Source of the DNA: Acidobacteriaceae bacterium
GTDB lineage: Bacteria > Acidobacteriota > Terriglobia > Terriglobales > Acidobacteriaceae
Assembly: GCA_003138515.1 (NCBI GenBank)
Contig: PLGG01000079.1
Coordinates: 1-64,000, forward strand
Direction of reading: 5' to 3'
DNA length: 64,000 nt
Shown here: one piece after another, positions 62,551 through 64,000 of the stretch
Position numbering within the stretch: position 1 is the first letter of the stretch
Layout of the letters: each line of letters opens with the position of its first letter
Notes under the pieces: model-generated
Seen by the model: only the letters and a program-made list of their open reading frames with translations
What the model was told of the DNA's origin: nothing
The model's database searches: none
Made by a program: the position numbers and the translations under genes

Positions 62551-64000
62551 GATCCCGGTGCGCCTCGTTTCGACTCAGGTCCGTTCGCCTCACGGTTCTT
62601 GCGATGGCGCCGGTTGTGCTCCGCCCCGCGCATCAGCAATACCAGCGGGATGTTGGCCAGGAAGAAGATCCCCATCAGATAAAACGCGTCAGAATAGCTC
62701 AACAACGCCGCCTGCTGCTGGAGCCGCTGATAGATGAGCCCGCCGGCTTTGTGCGCCGCCGTCACTTTGTCAAACCCTTGATGAGCCAGGAACGGCGTCA
62801 ACTGCGCGAAGGCCTGCTGGCTCGCCGGACTCGAAGCCGCGAGATGGTCGCCGAGCGTCTGCTGGTGAAACTGCTCGCGGCGCGCCACCAGCGTGGTCAC
62901 AAACGAGATGCCAACGCTCGAGCCGATGTTGCGCATGGTGTTGTAGAGGCTCGTGCCATAGCTCGTCTCCGCCTTTGGAATCGGGCTCATGGTGAGCGTG
63001 GTCAACGGCACAAAGAGAAACCCCAGGGCAAATCCCTGAACGATTTGAATCCAGAAGAGGTCCCACGTCCCTGAGTCGAGCGTCATCCGCGCATAGCCGA
63101 AGAAGCAAATGCTGGCCAGGGCAAATGCGAAGATCAGCATCCAGCGCGCGTCCCACCCTTTGCCCAGCAGATAGCCCACCAGCGGCATGCATAGCGCGGT
63201 TCCGATTCCGCGCGGACTGTTCCAGATTCCGGCCGTGGTCGCCGTCCAGCCCAGCAGGGTCTGCATGAAGAGCGGCAGCAGCACCAGGCTGCCGTACAGA
63301 ATGAATCCCATCATGGTGGCCAATGTGACACCGGAGGCAAAGGTGCGCGAGCGCAGGAGAGCAAAGTGCACAATGGGATCTTTCGCCCGCAGCTCGCGGA
63401 AGACGAAAGCGGCAAGGCAAACCAGGGCAATCACGCTGAGGATGCAAATCAGGTTCGATCCGAACCAGTCCTTCTCCTGGCCTTTGTCGAGCATGATCTG
63501 CAGCGCGCCCATGCCGACGGCCAGCATGCCAATTCCCCAGGCGTCCACGCCCAGCGACCGGCGCCTGAGGTAGTGCGGGTCGACGACGTACTGCGAGATC
63601 AAGAGCAGGCTGAGGATGCCCACCGGCAGGTTGATGAAGAAAACCCAGCGCCAGGTCCACGTGTCGGTGATCCAGCCGCCCAGCGTGGGACCAAGAATCG
63701 GAGCCGCGATAATCCCCAGGCTCCAAAAGGCCATCGCCTTGCCCTGCTCCCTGCCTGGAAACTCCTCAAGGAGCACGGCCTGCGAAAGCGGCTGCAGCCC
63801 GCCGCCGGTGAAGCCCTGCAAGACGCGGAAGACAATCAACATGGGCAGATTCGGTGCGAGCCCGCACAGCAGGCTCGAAAGCGTAAAGCCGGTCACGGCA
63901 AGCAGCAGCAGCCTCTTGCGGCCTAGCACGCCTGCCAGCCACCCCGTGATGGGCAGAATGATGGCGTTGGCCACCAGGTAGGAGGTCAGCACCCACGTCG
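62547..64000 (-). CDS. DHA2-family MFS drug efflux transporter (EmrB/QacA-like), partial
   Basis: The N-terminal end lies beyond the right edge; about 484 residues are visible. The visible start TWVLTSYLVANAI is motif D1-like of EmrB proteins, followed by GWLAGVLGRKRLLLLA (motif A), VLQGFTGGGLQPLSQAVLLEEF (motif B) and LGPTLGGWITDTWTWRWVFFINLPVG (motif C). Twelve or more helices remain. Such pumps are H+ antiporters, often paired with an EmrA-like adaptor that would lie outside the window. Confidence 0.9.
   Translation of the reverse strand, partial: TWVLTSYLVANAIILPITGWLAGVLGRKRLLLLAVTGFTLSSLLCGLAPNLPMLIVFRVLQGFTGGGLQPLSQAVLLEEFPGREQGKAMAFWSLGIIAAPILGPTLGGWITDTWTWRWVFFINLPVGILSLLLISQYVVDPHYLRRRSLGVDAWGIGMLAVGMGALQIMLDKGQEKDWFGSNLICILSVIALVCLAAFVFRELRAKDPIVHFALLRSRTFASGVTLATMMGFILYGSLVLLPLFMQTLLGWTATTAGIWNSPRGIGTALCMPLVGYLLGKGWDARWMLIFAFALASICFFGYARMTLDSGTWDLFWIQIVQGFALGFLFVPLTTLTMSPIPKAETSYGTSLYNTMRNIGSSVGISFVTTLVARREQFHQQTLGDHLAASSPASQQAFAQLTPFLAHQGFDKVTAAHKAGGLIYQRLQQQAALLSYSDAFYLMGIFFLANIPLVLLMRGAEHNRRHRKNREANGPESKRGAPGS

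Overview
The window is a GC-rich bacterial chromosome segment, most likely from an acidobacterium (Acidobacteriota, class Terriglobia). The evidence is the combination of an Oar-like TonB-dependent receptor with an N-terminal carboxypeptidase-regulatory-like domain, two large Ser/Thr kinases with C-terminal beta-propeller or TPR regions, ECF sigma factors of the Sig-70_X6 type, a futalosine-pathway menaquinone gene (mqnD) and many secreted proteins of unknown function. No rRNA, tRNA, CRISPR array, transposase or integrase was seen. Assignments come from reading motifs by eye; no database search was run.

Region by region. 1-1031 is non-coding and full of degenerate 7/8-nt tandem repeats. 1032-8697 holds a Ser/Thr kinase with a propeller domain, a small secreted protein, an ECF sigma factor, a redoxin and a tandem pair of GT87-like membrane proteins. 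9018-15246 is a surface-structure region: two Flp-type pilin genes, the first behind a sigma-54-like promoter, then membrane glycosyltransferases, a GT2 enzyme, a truncated glycosyltransferase and an NAD-dependent epimerase. 15474-24699 holds the Oar-like receptor, an adenosine deaminase, an APC transporter with no conventional start codon plus its partner, a 51-residue basic protein, an RpoZ-like omega paralogue, a cold-shock protein and butyrate kinase.

The most unusual part is 24927-36241. A HipA-like kinase and a DUF3037 protein are followed by a compact phage-derived structural module: portal, maturation-protease-like protein, coiled-coil scaffold candidate, major capsid protein, head-tail connector, two neck/tail-completion candidates, tail-tube candidate, large tail hub with an inserted lectin-like domain, and a holin-like small membrane protein. 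There is no integrase, terminase, repressor, replication gene, endolysin or tape measure. All reading frames are intact, host-type repeat elements lie between its genes, and it abuts purE. This looks like a domesticated phage module (gene-transfer-agent-like or another particle) rather than an ordinary prophage.

36279-64000 is mainly housekeeping: purE-purK, a GNAT acetyltransferase, typA, an OprB-like porin, a phosphohexomutase with an FtsB-like protein, cutA, mqnD, a degenerate GGDEF regulator, hemW, a metallophosphoesterase, malic enzyme, a second Ser/Thr kinase with TPRs, a retropepsin-like protein, a sodium/solute symporter, an ECF sigma/anti-sigma/Spy-like operon, a Tat-exported Gfo/Idh/MocA oxidoreductase, an aldo/keto reductase and a partial DHA2 efflux pump that runs off the right edge.

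A second theme is a family of intergenic elements made of degenerate 7-nt or 8-nt tandem units. They occur at about fifteen sites, several as inverted pairs around a spacer that begins with a YCGTGC motif, and some run into gene 3' ends and supply the stop codon.
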